Source: Myxococcus dinghuensis (GTDB lineage: Bacteria > Myxococcota > Myxococcia > Myxococcales > Myxococcaceae). From it: a stretch of 64,000 nucleotides of DNA. The notes under the pieces are model-generated. The model saw nothing but the letters and a program-made list of their open reading frames with translations, was not told the origin of the DNA and searched no databases. Positions 25,424 through 39,100 of the stretch are shown piece after piece. Where the stretch lies: the NCBI RefSeq assembly GCF_024198235.1, contig NZ_JAKCFB010000003.1, forward strand, positions 1-64,000, in the 5' to 3' direction. The number at the start of each line of letters is the position of its first letter. Position 1 is the stretch's first letter. The position numbers and the translations under genes were made by a program.

Positions 25424-28546
<3,123 letters not shown>

Positions 28547-28692
28547 GCAGCCCGACCTCCCTCCCGCGCTGAACGCGGGGCCCGGCGCCAGGCCCGGGCT
28601 CCGCCACACCTCCCGACCTCCACCCGCCAATCCCCGACTCACCACGGGACCACGACGCCACGCGTGTGCCCGCTTCCTCCCGGACCTCCGTC

Positions 28693-30114
28693 ATGCTCAT
28701 CCCCGTCCTGCTCTCCAGTGTCCTGCTGACGCAGACTCCCGCCACCCCGGCGACTCCCGAGCCCACCCCCACCACGCGAACGGCGCCCGTCGCCGCGGAC
28801 ACGCCCACGCGGCCGGCTGAACTCACGAGCAACGTCCCGCTCCCCGCGGCCACGGCGCTGCCGGTGCTCACCTTCGAGGAGGCGCTGGCGCTCGCGGAGA
28901 AGCAGAGCCCCGGCATCGACGCGGCCCGCGCCCGGCTCCAGCAGTCCCGGGAGCTGTCGAACAAGGCGTGGGCGGGCTACCTCCCCAGCGTCACCGCGAG
29001 CGGCTCCTACACCCGGTATCCGAAGGAGCTGTCCTTCTCCATGGCGGGCATCCCGGACCCCATCGTCCTGCAGAACCAGAACCAGCTCGCGGGCCAGCTC
29101 ACGGCGCAGCAGGCGCTGCTCGTCCCCAAGCTGTGGCCCGCCATCGGCAATGCCTATCTCGGAGAGCGGGTGGGCGCGCTGACGGCGGAGAACACGCGCC
29201 GCGAGACGCTGTTCGCGGTGGCCCAGGCCTACCTCGGCGCCGCGAGCCTGCGAGAGTCCCTGGCGGTGCAGGACCAGCTCCTGGAGGTCCGCCGGGGCTT
29301 CGAGCGCGACGCAGAGAACCGCTTCGAGGTGGGGGACGTGGAGCGGCTGGCCGTCCTGCGCGCGACGCTGGACCGCAAGCAGGCCGAGCAGGAGGTGGTG
29401 CGCAGCCGCAACGCCTACGCGACCGCGAAGAGCGCCCTGGCCGCGCTGCTCGGCCGGCCGGTGGACTTCGACGTGGCGCCGCCCGAGGAGACGAAGGTCG
29501 CGCTCCCCAGCGACGCGAAGGACGCGGCCACCGCGGAGAAGACGGCGCTCGACCAGCGCCCGGACGCGGCGGCGGCGCGCCTCAACGTGGACCTCGCGCG
29601 CGGCGGACGCCGACAGGTGGCCATGGAGTACCTGCCCAACCTGTTCGCCACGGGCAACTTCACCGCGACGAACACCGGCGGGCTCACCGGTCAGGCCACC
29701 AACTGGAACGTGGGGCTGTCGCTGTCGTGGACGCTGTTCGACGGCGGGCTGCGCGAGGCCAACCTGCGGGAGGCCTCCGGGAAGATCGCCGAGGCGAACG
29801 CCAACCTGCGCGGCGCCGAGGAGAAGATTCGCGACGAGGTGCGCAAGGCGCGCGGAGAGCTGGAGACCGCGGAGGTCAACCTCGCCACGGCCGAGGAGCG
29901 GGTGAAGCTCTCCTGGGAGAGCGCGCGGCTGGCCAAGCAGAGCTTCGACGCGGGCGCCACGACGTACCTCCAGGTGACGGACGTCAACGCGACGCTCGCC
30001 AGCGCCCAGCTCTCCGCCGTCGCCGAGGCGCTCAACGTGCAGCTCTCCCGCCTCGCCCTCGCGCGAGCGATGGGCCTCTTCGACCCCACCGGCAACTCCC
30101 TCGCGGCGAAGTAG
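28693..30114 (+). CDS. TolC-family outer-membrane factor
   Basis: A 473-residue protein from ATG 28693; a GTG at 28666 is an alternative, and neither has a strong ribosome site. A signal peptide (MLIPVLLSSVLLTQT) is followed by a Pro/Thr-rich stretch. The OEP double repeat then starts: LTFEEALALAEKQSPGIDAARARLQQSRELSNKAWAGYLPSVTASGSYTR, and again in the second half ARLNVDLARGGRRQVAMEYLPNLFATGNFTATN, with WNVGLSLSWTLFDGGLREANLREASG, the typical W-LFDGG turn. The long helices have regular heptads. It would form the exit duct of the RND pump encoded just upstream (146-base gap). The end is ARAMGLFDPTGNSL. Confidence 0.92.
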   Translation: MLIPVLLSSVLLTQTPATPATPEPTPTTRTAPVAADTPTRPAELTSNVPLPAATALPVLTFEEALALAEKQSPGIDAARARLQQSRELSNKAWAGYLPSVTASGSYTRYPKELSFSMAGIPDPIVLQNQNQLAGQLTAQQALLVPKLWPAIGNAYLGERVGALTAENTRRETLFAVAQAYLGAASLRESLAVQDQLLEVRRGFERDAENRFEVGDVERLAVLRATLDRKQAEQEVVRSRNAYATAKSALAALLGRPVDFDVAPPEETKVALPSDAKDAATAEKTALDQRPDAAAARLNVDLARGGRRQVAMEYLPNLFATGNFTATNTGGLTGQATNWNVGLSLSWTLFDGGLREANLREASGKIAEANANLRGAEEKIRDEVRKARGELETAEVNLATAEERVKLSWESARLAKQSFDAGATTYLQVTDVNATLASAQLSAVAEALNVQLSRLALARAMGLFDPTGNSLAAK

Positions 30115-30136
30115 CCCCGCGCCACACGCTCCCTGG

Positions 30137-31471
30137 ATGAAGAACATGCCCCCGACGAACTCCTCGTTGAGCCAGGTCCGCCTGCTCGTGGTGCTGCAAG
30201 CCGTGGGGCTCCCCTGCGGAGCCCTGGCCCAGGAGGGCCGCGAAGCCCAGGCCGGTGGACACCCCGACGGGTTGCGCCTCGAGGCCACCGCGCCGGAGCC
30301 CCGCCCGCTGACGGGACGCATCGAGCGCATCGAGCTGCGCGGCAACACCCGCACCCGGGACTCCGTCATCCTCCGGGCGCTGCGCCTGGGCCCGGGTGAC
30401 GTGCTGGCCACCGGCGACGTCCCCGAGCTGAAGCGGCGACTGCTCAACCTGAAGCTCTTCAAGAGCGTGGAGGTCCTCACGCTGCCGGAGCGCTCGGGCG
30501 TGGGGCTCCAGGTCGACGTGGAGGAGCGCTGGACGCTGCTGCCCATCCCCGTCTTCAGCTCCGGGAAGGGGCAATGGCAGGCGGGCATCTTCGCCCTGGA
30601 GAGCAACCTCTTCGGGCTCAACAAGACGCTGGTGGCGGGCGGCATGGCGGGCAACCGCGGTGGCTCGCTGTTTTCGATGTTCCGGGACCCGAGCATCGGC
30701 GGCACCCGGTGGACGGGCCTGCTGTCGTTCCAGTTCGCCAAGACGGACCGCGAGCGGCGCAACGAGGACGTCGTGGTGGACACGTACACCGACCGGCGCT
30801 TCGACATCGCCGGGACGCTCGGCTACCAGGTGACGCCCGAGCTGAACCTCGGCGTGGGTGCGTTCGCGCTCGTCAACAAGCCCCTGGCCACGGAGGGTGG
30901 AAGCCTCGCCCCCTCTCGCGGTGAGGTGTACGGGGTGAGCCTCTCCGCCGAGTACCTGGGCCAGGACTTCCACTTCTACTTCGACGAGGGGTTGGTGGTC
31001 CGCGCGCTGCTCCGACAGGGGTTGGACTTCCTCGGGTCCACGCGGGAGATGCGGCAGGTGACGCTCCTCGCGAGCTACACGCTGCCCGTGTTCGGCACCC
31101 ACGCCCTGACGTTGACGGCCCAGCACAACCAGTCCTGGGGGGACGCGTTCCTGGACGCGCAGCTGCTGGGCGGGCGCACCGGGAGCCGGGGCTTCGCCAC
31201 CGGGACGCTGTGGGCGGAGACGGCCAGCCTGGCGACGCTGGAGTATCAGGTGCCCCTCTGGAGTCCCCGCATGATGACGCTCACCGCGCATGCCTTCGTG
31301 GACGTGGGCCGCGTGGAGTGGAGGAACACGGTGCTGCGGTACGTGTCGCCCGGCATCGGCGTGCGCGCCTACGTCCGCGAGGTGGCCATCCCGGCGGTGG
31401 GCTTCGAGGTGACCAGGGACCCGCAGACGGGGGACGTCGTCACCTCCGTCGCGGTGGGCTTCGGCCTGTGA
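30137..31471 (+). CDS. Omp85/BamA-like outer-membrane protein with POTRA domain
   Basis: A 444-residue protein: signal peptide (RLLVVLQAVGLPCGALAQ), then one POTRA domain at about 58-125 (GRIERIELRGNTRTRDSVILRALRLGPGD, LLNLKLFKSVEVLTLPE), then a barrel. Barrel signs: a GKGQWQAGIFALESNLFGLNKTLVAGGMAGNRGGS opening, LDAQLLGGRTGSRGF near the end (the Omp85 L6-like RGF motif), and FVDVGRVEWRNTVLRYVSPGIGVR. With a single POTRA it is shorter than BamA or TamA and resembles small Omp85/ShlB-like or bacterial surface antigen proteins. It follows the TolC-type gene by 22 bases, so it is part of the efflux transcript, an unusual partner. Role inferred only from context. Confidence 0.83.
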   Translation: MKNMPPTNSSLSQVRLLVVLQAVGLPCGALAQEGREAQAGGHPDGLRLEATAPEPRPLTGRIERIELRGNTRTRDSVILRALRLGPGDVLATGDVPELKRRLLNLKLFKSVEVLTLPERSGVGLQVDVEERWTLLPIPVFSSGKGQWQAGIFALESNLFGLNKTLVAGGMAGNRGGSLFSMFRDPSIGGTRWTGLLSFQFAKTDRERRNEDVVVDTYTDRRFDIAGTLGYQVTPELNLGVGAFALVNKPLATEGGSLAPSRGEVYGVSLSAEYLGQDFHFYFDEGLVVRALLRQGLDFLGSTREMRQVTLLASYTLPVFGTHALTLTAQHNQSWGDAFLDAQLLGGRTGSRGFATGTLWAETASLATLEYQVPLWSPRMMTLTAHAFVDVGRVEWRNTVLRYVSPGIGVRAYVREVAIPAVGFEVTRDPQTGDVVTSVAVGFGL

Positions 31472-32034
31472 ACGCCATGGGAGCGACCGCGCACAACATC
31501 GTGTCGATGGTGCCCCGGCAACGGGCCGCCGTGCTCGCGGCGGCCCGCGAGCACTTCGCGCGGCGGGGCTTCCTGGAGACGTCGCTGCACGACATCGCCC
31601 GGGGCGCGGGCCTGTCGCTGGAGCGGGTCCTCACCCACTTCAAGGACAAGCGCGAGCTGTTCGAGCGGGTGGTGGACCAGGTCTGGGCGGAGGCGCTCGC
31701 GGACCTCGAGGCCGCCGTCTGGGAGGCCGGCCCTCCGGAGGAGCGGGTGCGGACGTTCATCACCCACCGGCAGGGCATGGCCGAGCGGATGATTCGCGCG
31801 CTGCGCGTCACGCCGGAGGCGCTGGTGGACCTGGTGCCACGACTGGAGCCACTGCTCGCGGGCCCCCGAGCCCGCGAGCTGGCGCTGCTGGAGGCCATCC
31901 TGGAGGACGGGACGGTGAGCGGGGCCTTCCCCCTCCGCGATACCCGGGCCGCCGCCCGTGCGCTGGCGGCGAGCCTCCAGGGCATCGAATGCGCCACGGT
32001 GCGCTTCTGCCTGACGCCGCGGCGGCCACGGTGA
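31468..32034 (+). CDS. Second TetR-like regulator at the end of the efflux operon
   Basis: A 188-residue protein from GTG 31468, which overlaps the upstream stop codon by four bases (GTGA), suggesting coupling; an ATG at 31477 is an alternative. The DNA-binding domain reads RQRAAVLAAAREHFARRGFLETSLHDIARGAGLSLERVLTHFKDKRELFERVVDQ. The recognition helix region (LSLERVLTHF) is unusual for the family: it lacks the common G-x-x-Y-x-H-F form, having V-L-T-H-F. The ligand domain is short and ends in GIECATVRFCLTP. It may have a different operator from the first TetR, or sense another compound. It is the last gene before a convergent lipoprotein array. Confidence 0.82.
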   Translation: MNAMGATAHNIVSMVPRQRAAVLAAAREHFARRGFLETSLHDIARGAGLSLERVLTHFKDKRELFERVVDQVWAEALADLEAAVWEAGPPEERVRTFITHRQGMAERMIRALRVTPEALVDLVPRLEPLLAGPRARELALLEAILEDGTVSGAFPLRDTRAAARALAASLQGIECATVRFCLTPRRPR

Positions 32035-32042
32035 GACGGGGC

Positions 32043-32543
32043 CTACTGGCAGTTCGCGGGCTCCAGGCACGAGTACGAATACGTGAGCGACGCCTCGAAG
32101 CTCACCCAAGGGCCCGAGCCGATGGCGCGGCAGCCGTTCTCGACTTCGATGATGCCGCAAGCGCCCGCCGGGCACTGCGCGGCGACGTGAGCCTCGAGGG
32201 CGTCGCGTGCATCAGCGTAGGCGATGGGACACCGATCCCCCGCCCCGGTCGCGGTGGCGAACTGCCTCGCGGCGCTGCAGGTACACGCGGGGGCACAGTA
32301 GGTCCGAGCCCCGTCACACTCCACCCAGCCCCCGTTGTCCGTCCCGGAGGTGCAGACCCCGCTCGCGGAGCCACAGCTCACGGTCGAACCATTGGCGCAC
32401 TGCTGGGACACGCCGCAGGTCAGCTCCGCCCCTGAGCGTTCGAGGGCGGCGTCCTCCTCCATGCTCCCCGCGTTGCATGCGGCCAGCGCGACGACACCGA
32501 GGAGGACACCACTTCGCAACAGCCACTGGAGATGTTTTTGCAT
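32043..32543 (-). CDS. Cys-rich lipoprotein, tandem array member 4
   Basis: A 166-residue lipoprotein, the last of four tandem paralogs in the direction of transcription. The signal peptide is LLRSGVLLGVVALAAC with Cys as the lipid site. The mature part has the array's conserved core: an early LTCGVSQQCANGSTVSC block, SGVCTSGTDNGGWVECDGARTYC, and PACTCSAARQF, then a variable middle and the conserved end EPANCQ. Many Cys residues suggest disulfides. No family is recognised. The start at Met 32543 is set by comparison with its paralogs. No hairpin follows this copy, unlike the others; it ends 8 bases from the convergent TetR gene. Confidence 0.75.
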   Translation of the reverse strand: MQKHLQWLLRSGVLLGVVALAACNAGSMEEDAALERSGAELTCGVSQQCANGSTVSCGSASGVCTSGTDNGGWVECDGARTYCAPACTCSAARQFATATGAGDRCPIAYADARDALEAHVAAQCPAGACGIIEVENGCRAIGSGPWVSFEASLTYSYSCLEPANCQ

Positions 32544-32569
32544 CCAAGTGACGCTAGACACGCAGAAAC

Positions 32570-32594
32570 GGGGGCCTCCATCGTGGAAACCCCC
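32570..32594 (-). terminator. Array hairpin, imperfect copy after lipoprotein 3
   Basis: GGGGGCCTCCA, a TCG loop, then TGGAAACCCCC: the same 11-bp stem as the other copies but with two mismatches in the middle. It lies 11 bases after the stop codon of the upstream array gene on the minus strand. Confidence 0.5.
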
Positions 32595-32604
32595 TAGCCC
32601 GGGG

Positions 32605-33108
32605 CTACTGGCAGTTGGGCGGCCCCATGCAGGAGAAGGTGAGGCTCACCGTCGCCTGCTGCTGGACATCGGGAGGCTCGGTCGGAGCACACCCTCCTCG
32701 CGCCTCGACGACATTGCAGGCCCCCTTCGGGCACTGCGCCGCCATCTGCGCGTACGCGTCATTCTTCGCATTGAGGTAGGAGATGGTGCAATTGAAGCTG
32801 AGCCCGATTCCGAAAAGCACCTGCCGTTCGGGCTGACAGGTACACGGGGTGGTGGAGGGACAGTAGGTCCGGGTCCCATCGCACGAGACCCAGCCCCCGT
32901 TGTCCGTCCCGGAGTTGCAGACCCCGCTCGCGGAGCCACAGCTCACGCTCGAACCATTGGCGCACTGCTGGAACACCTGACAGGTCAGCTCCGCCTCGGA
33001 GCTCTCGAGGACGGCGCCCTCCTCCACGCCCCCCGCGTTGCACGCGGCCAGCGCGACGACACCGAGGAGGACACCACTTCGCCACAGCCACTGGAGATGT
33101 GTTTGCAT
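32605..33108 (-). CDS. Cys-rich lipoprotein, tandem array member 3
   Basis: A 167-residue lipoprotein. It starts MQTHLQWLWRSGVLLGVV and has the lipobox ALAAC. The first 43 residues differ from member 2 in only two positions, so the pair is recent. The core has LTCQVFQQCANGSSVSC, SGVCNSGTDNGGWVSCDGTRTYC and TTPCTCQPERQ. The middle (about 105-145) is different from its paralogs, while the end (FSCMGPPNCQ) is shared. No catalytic motif is seen. It may be a surface or outer-membrane protein with a variable central part. The upstream and downstream DNA, including the hairpin, is also shared across the array. Confidence 0.75.
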   Translation of the reverse strand: MQTHLQWLWRSGVLLGVVALAACNAGGVEEGAVLESSEAELTCQVFQQCANGSSVSCGSASGVCNSGTDNGGWVSCDGTRTYCPSTTPCTCQPERQVLFGIGLSFNCTISYLNAKNDAYAQMAAQCPKGACNVVEARGGCAPTEPPDVQQQATVSLTFSCMGPPNCQ

Positions 33109-33134
33109 CCGAGTGACGCTAGCCACCCCGAAAC

Positions 33135-33159
33135 GGGGGCTTCCATCGTGGAAGCCCCC
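33135..33159 (-). terminator. Array hairpin after lipoprotein 2
   Basis: GGGGGCTTCCA, a TCG loop, TGGAAGCCCCC: a perfect 11-bp stem starting 10 bases after the stop codon of the upstream gene (33170). A GTTT follows on the minus strand, a weak T-run. The same element recurs at 33697-33721. Confidence 0.6.
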
Positions 33160-33169
33160 TAGCCCGGGG

Positions 33170-33670
33170 CTACTGGCAGTTGGGCGGCCCCATGCAGGAG
33201 AACTCGTACGACACCCCCACCGCCCGTTCGGTCTCGGGGTCGGGGCTCTCACACGGGTACCGGGTCTCGACGGCGTTGCAGGTTCCTTTGGGGCATTGCG
33301 CCGCCATCTGCGCGAGCAGGGTGTTCCTCGCCTGGATGTAGGCGGAATTGCAACTGAAGGAGACCCCCGTCGTGCCGACCTGAAACCGCGTGGGCTGACA
33401 GGTACACGGGGTGGTGGAAGGACAGTAGGTCCGGGTGCCATCACAATCCACCCAGCCTCCGCTGTCCGTCCCGGAGATGCAGATGCCCCCCGCGCCGGTA
33501 CAGGAGACCGAGGTCCCGTTGGCGCACTGCTGGGACACGTTGCAGGCCAGCTCCGCCTCGGAGCTCTCGAGGACGGCGCCCTCCTCCACGCCCCCCGCGT
33601 TGCACGCGGCCAGCGCGACGACGCCGAGGAGGACACCACTTCGCCACAGCCACTGGGTGTGTGTTTGCAT
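33170..33670 (-). CDS. Cys-rich lipoprotein, tandem array member 2
   Basis: A 166-residue lipoprotein: MQTHTQWLWRSGVLLGVV, lipobox ALAAC, then the core LACNVSQQCANGTSVSC, GGICISGTDSGGWVDCDGTRTYC and TTPCTCQPTRFQ. The central region (VGTTGVSFSCNSAYIQARNTLLAQM) differs from member 3, but AAQCPKGTCNAVE and the end FSCMGPPNCQ are shared. Start at Met 33670 by paralog alignment; no ribosome site is evident, and the conserved GCTAGCGTCAC 6-20 bases upstream is common to the array, suggesting a shared promoter form. Function unknown. Confidence 0.75.
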   Translation of the reverse strand: MQTHTQWLWRSGVLLGVVALAACNAGGVEEGAVLESSEAELACNVSQQCANGTSVSCTGAGGICISGTDSGGWVDCDGTRTYCPSTTPCTCQPTRFQVGTTGVSFSCNSAYIQARNTLLAQMAAQCPKGTCNAVETRYPCESPDPETERAVGVSYEFSCMGPPNCQ

Positions 33671-33696
33671 CCGGGTGACGCTAGCCACTCCGAAAC

Positions 33697-33721
33697 GGGG
33701 GCTTCCATCGTGGAAGCCCCC
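33697..33721 (-). terminator. Array hairpin after lipoprotein 1
   Basis: GGGGGCTTCCA, a TCG loop, TGGAAGCCCCC, a perfect 11-bp stem 11 bases after the stop codon of lipoprotein 1. It is identical in stem and loop to the copy at 33135-33159. Confidence 0.6.
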
Positions 33722-33731
33722 TAGCCCGGGG

Positions 33732-34235
33732 CTACTGGCAGTTCGCCGGCTCCTTGCAGGAGTAGGTGCGGGTGATGGTCGCGCGGAAGCCGTCCGTGCG
33801 GTTCGGGCCCAGCGCCACGCACTCGCCCAGCGCATCCGAGCTGTTGCAGCCGCCGGCCGGGCACTTCGCCGTCACCGCCGACGTGAGCAGCGTGCGCGCC
33901 TGGCTCATCGCCGCGCCACAGGTCGCGCCCTCACCGGAGCGCGTCGCCGTGTACCGCGTCGTGCCACAGGTACACGCGGGCGGGCAGAAGGTGCGCACGC
34001 CGTCACACTCCACCCAGCCGCCGTTGTCCGCACCGGAGTTGCACACGCCCGACGCCGACGAGCACGTCACCGGCGTGCCGCTCGGGCACGTCTGCGACAC
34101 GTTGCACACCAGCGAGTCCTCGGACGACTCCAGCGTCGGGTCCACCTCCGCCGGGTCGCCCGCGTTGCACGCGGCCACCCCGAGGAGGACGGCCACCAGA
34201 CCACTGCGCCACAAAACGCTCTTGGAAGGGTTCAT
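33732..34235 (-). CDS. Cys-rich lipoprotein, tandem array member 1
   Basis: A 167-residue lipoprotein, first in the array and the most divergent at the N-terminus (MNPSKSVLWRSGLVAVLL, lipobox GVAAC). The mature part keeps the array pattern: LVCNVSQTCPSGTPVTC, SGVCNSGADNGGWVECDGVRTFC, PACTCGTTRY, and the end YSCKEPANCQ, which is shared with member 4 rather than with 2 and 3. So members 1 and 4 resemble each other at the C-terminus, and 2 and 3 resemble each other throughout. A promoter-like pair lies just upstream. No function is recognised. Confidence 0.75.
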   Translation of the reverse strand: MNPSKSVLWRSGLVAVLLGVAACNAGDPAEVDPTLESSEDSLVCNVSQTCPSGTPVTCSSASGVCNSGADNGGWVECDGVRTFCPPACTCGTTRYTATRSGEGATCGAAMSQARTLLTSAVTAKCPAGGCNSSDALGECVALGPNRTDGFRATITRTYSCKEPANCQ

Positions 34236-34242
34236 GCCCGGG

Positions 34243-34272
34243 AGGCTATGACCACCCGTGAACCCTCATCAA
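34243..34272 (-). promoter_or_regulatory. Possible promoter of the lipoprotein array
   Basis: On the minus strand, TTGATG and TAGCCT are separated by 18 bases, with the -10 box ending 7 bases before the start codon. This gives a leaderless or nearly leaderless transcript. A TAGCGT at a similar place precedes members 2 and 3, but without a clear -35 box. Confidence 0.4.
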
Positions 34273-34327
34273 GAACCGTACAAGCTGTCCTCCCCTACAT
34301 TCCTGTCAGGGGAGGACGACGCCCGCG

Positions 34328-36007
<1,680 letters not shown>

Positions 36008-36136
36008 CGCGGCTTACCTGCCTCCAGCGGGGGGATTGGGGGACCTGCGGATACTAAGGAGGAACAGCGGGCGCAAGACGAGAGCATCCCGCCCGCCGTC
36101 CTCCCGACGTCTTTCAGGCCCCTCCCGGGTCCCCGT

Positions 36137-39100
36137 TCACTGCGGGCAGGGGTCCGCCGGCGTCCACCCGGCGATTCCGGCGTTGGCCAGCACGTTGGGC
36201 TGGTGGGGCGAGGTGCTCAACCAGAAGTTCTGGTACGTGCGCTTCGCGTGGGGCATGCGCCGGAAGGGCGAGCACACGGCGAAGTAGATGCTGGAGCGCT
36301 CCTGGAAGTCGTTGCCCCCCCCCGCCAGGCTCCAGTACCGCCAGCTCAGTTGGCCCTCGCGGGTGCTGTGGCAGGCGCGGCACGAAGGGGCCTGCACCTG
36401 GAGGTACGCGTTGCTCTTTCCGGCCGCCGCCCAGTTGGGCTGGACGAAGGTGCTGTTCTGGGTGGTGTTGGGCAGCGAGGCGCCGCCGTACCAGCCCTGC
36501 ACCAGCTCCTGGACGGTGGTGGTGAAGTTGGTCTCCAGCACGGCCTTGTTCAGCTCCTTGAACTGGGCCTCCTGGCTGGCGCGCGACCACGGGAAGATGC
36601 CGCTGCCGGGCGGGGACTCCATGGTGGAGTAGCGGTAGCTCTCCAGGTCGAAGGGGATGAAGCGGGCGTTGGTGTCGCCGCGCGGGTCGGCGGTGAACGG
36701 GTCGCCGCCGTGGCAGACGTTGCACAGGTGGGGGATGAACTTGTCGCCCCCGCCGTCCAGGTCCGCGCGGTCCACGCGGTTGCCGGCCCCGTCGAAGACG
36801 TAGAACTTGGTGTACTGCGTGCCACCCAGCGTGGGGTGGGGGCTGTACTCCATGGCCACCGTGGCGATGGGCGCGATGTTGAAGATGGAGAGGTCCACGC
36901 TGGCGTGGTTGGTGACGTAGAAGGCCCGGTTCGCGCCGGAGCGCTTCATGTGCATGCTGCGGCCGAAGCCCAGGTCCCCGTTGTTGAAGTAGAAGGCCGC
37001 GGCGTCGTCCGCGCCGAAGCCGTTGGCCGTCTTCCACGCCGCCAGGGTCAGCTTGGTGCTCCCCGGGTCGATGGCCGCGTAGTACGTCGCCGCGTCCGCC
37101 GCGCTGCCGTTGCCGTAGTAGTTGAGGAAGTTGGGCGTCGCGGGCAGCGGCACCCCCAGGGTCAGCGTCACGTCGGACGTGCAGACGCTGTACGGGTAGG
37201 GCACCGACAGGTCGTTGGTGCTCGCGTTGCCGGCGCCGGACAATTCGTTCACGGTGGCGGTGCTGATGACGAGGCCGTTGGAGTCGAGCACCTCGTACTT
37301 GATGAGGGTGTTGGCCGGCAGGCGCGTCACCGCGTTGAGCGCGGCGTCGAACGTGGTGGTGTACACGGTGGGCGTGCCCACGCCGGGGATGGTGATGCGC
37401 ACCGTCAGCGGCACGGGCAGGCGCGCGGTGTCGATGTGCACGCGCATGCAGTCCGCGCCGGTGGAGACGATGTCCGCGTTGAACACGGAGAAGTGCGGGA
37501 TCGGCGCCACGTACTCGTCACCGGCCAGCACGAACGTCCCCTCCTCCACCCAGACGCCGGCCTCCTCCTGGTAGAACCACAGCGGCATGCTCTGCGGCGC
37601 GCCGGCCTGCGCCTGCTTGGGGTCGAGCGGGAAGATGGCCTTCGCGGGCAGGCCCTGCCGCAGGTTGTAGCGGCGGCCCTCCGCGTCGCGGATGTTGACC
37701 TCCATGGCGCCGAAGCTGGTCAGCGTCACGACGCGGCCCTCGCGGTCGAACGCGGCCAGGTCCCCCGGCATGCGCCCCTCCGGGTCCGACAGGTCCACCG
37801 GCGCCAGCCACGCGGTCAGGGGCTGCGTGGCGGGCTGGCCCGCCTCGTCCACCAGCGAGTTGGCCTGGATGGTCAGGCGCACCGGGCGCTGCTCTCCCGT
37901 CCCCACCCGCGCGGACAGGGTGTTCTCCGCCAGGGGGTCGATGGTGAAGGCCTGCGCGGCCACCAGCCGGTACGTGCGCTCGGGGGCCTCGTCGAGCACC
38001 ACGCGCGACAGGAGCTGATAGCCCGTGGCGCGGATGTTGAGGACGTAGCGGTCCGCCTCCGTCACGCCCATGAGGAAGCCGCCCCGCGCGTTGGTGTCCG
38101 CGCCCTCGCCGTTGACGGTGACGCGCGCGCCCTCCACCGGCTTGCCCTCCGCGTTCACCACCGTGCCGCCGAAGTACGCGATGGGGCCCTGGGTGCTCAG
38201 CCGCAGCTCGCTCGTCGCCACGCCGCCGCGCTTGTCGGTGACGACGGCCCACACGCTGAACCGCCCGTTGCTCTTCGGCAGCGTCCACCGGACCTGGGTG
38301 CCCTCGCCCTGCACCACGCCGGAGCCCGCGGAGGCCACCCACCGCCACGCCAGCGGGTCCCCGTCCGAGTCGCTCGCCTCGGCCGTCAAGGACAGCGTCT
38401 CACCGGGCAGCGCGCGGCGCAGCGCCTGCGAGCCCCGCCACGCCACCGGCGCGCGCACCACCGGCGGCGCGTTGCGCAGCGTCACGTCCCGCTGAATCAC
38501 CGACGTCCCCATCACCAGCGCGGTCACCGCCTGCTCGTTCTCCACCTGCGCCACCACGCTCCACGTGCCCGCCGGCACGTCGCCCACCGCGTAGTAGCCC
38601 TGCGCGTTGACCGGGGCCGCGCTGGCCACGCTGCCGCCGGTGCTCGGGTTCGACACGCGCACCGTGGCCCCCACCGCGATGCCCAGCGCGGAGTGGAGCC
38701 GGTACGGCACCGCGCCCCCGCGCAGCAGCACCCGCCCCCACAGCAGCGGGCGCAGCGCCACCAGCGGCAGGTGCTCCGGCATCACGTACGTGTCGTCCCC
38801 CAGGACGAACGTCGTCGTCTGGCAGCCGCTGACGAACCCCGCCGCGCTCCAGCACAGCCGATACGTGCCCGCCGGCTGACGCGGCACGCCGAAGAAGCCG
38901 TGCCCGTCCGACCGCACGTGCACGCTGTCCACGCCCGTGGCGACGTCGCGCACCCACAGCTCGACGTTCGGCAGGTACACGCGCCCCGGCCACCCCGTGC
39001 CCCACGCCTGCACGTAGACGTGGTTGTGCACCTCCGCTCCGTCGTTCTTCGCCGCCTGCGCCACCGCCACCGGCACCGGCGCCTCCTGCTCCCGGACCGG

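Noticed and set aside
33135-33721. CRISPR-like repeat
   Set aside because: Only three hairpin copies about 560 bases apart, with genes between them; no short spacers.
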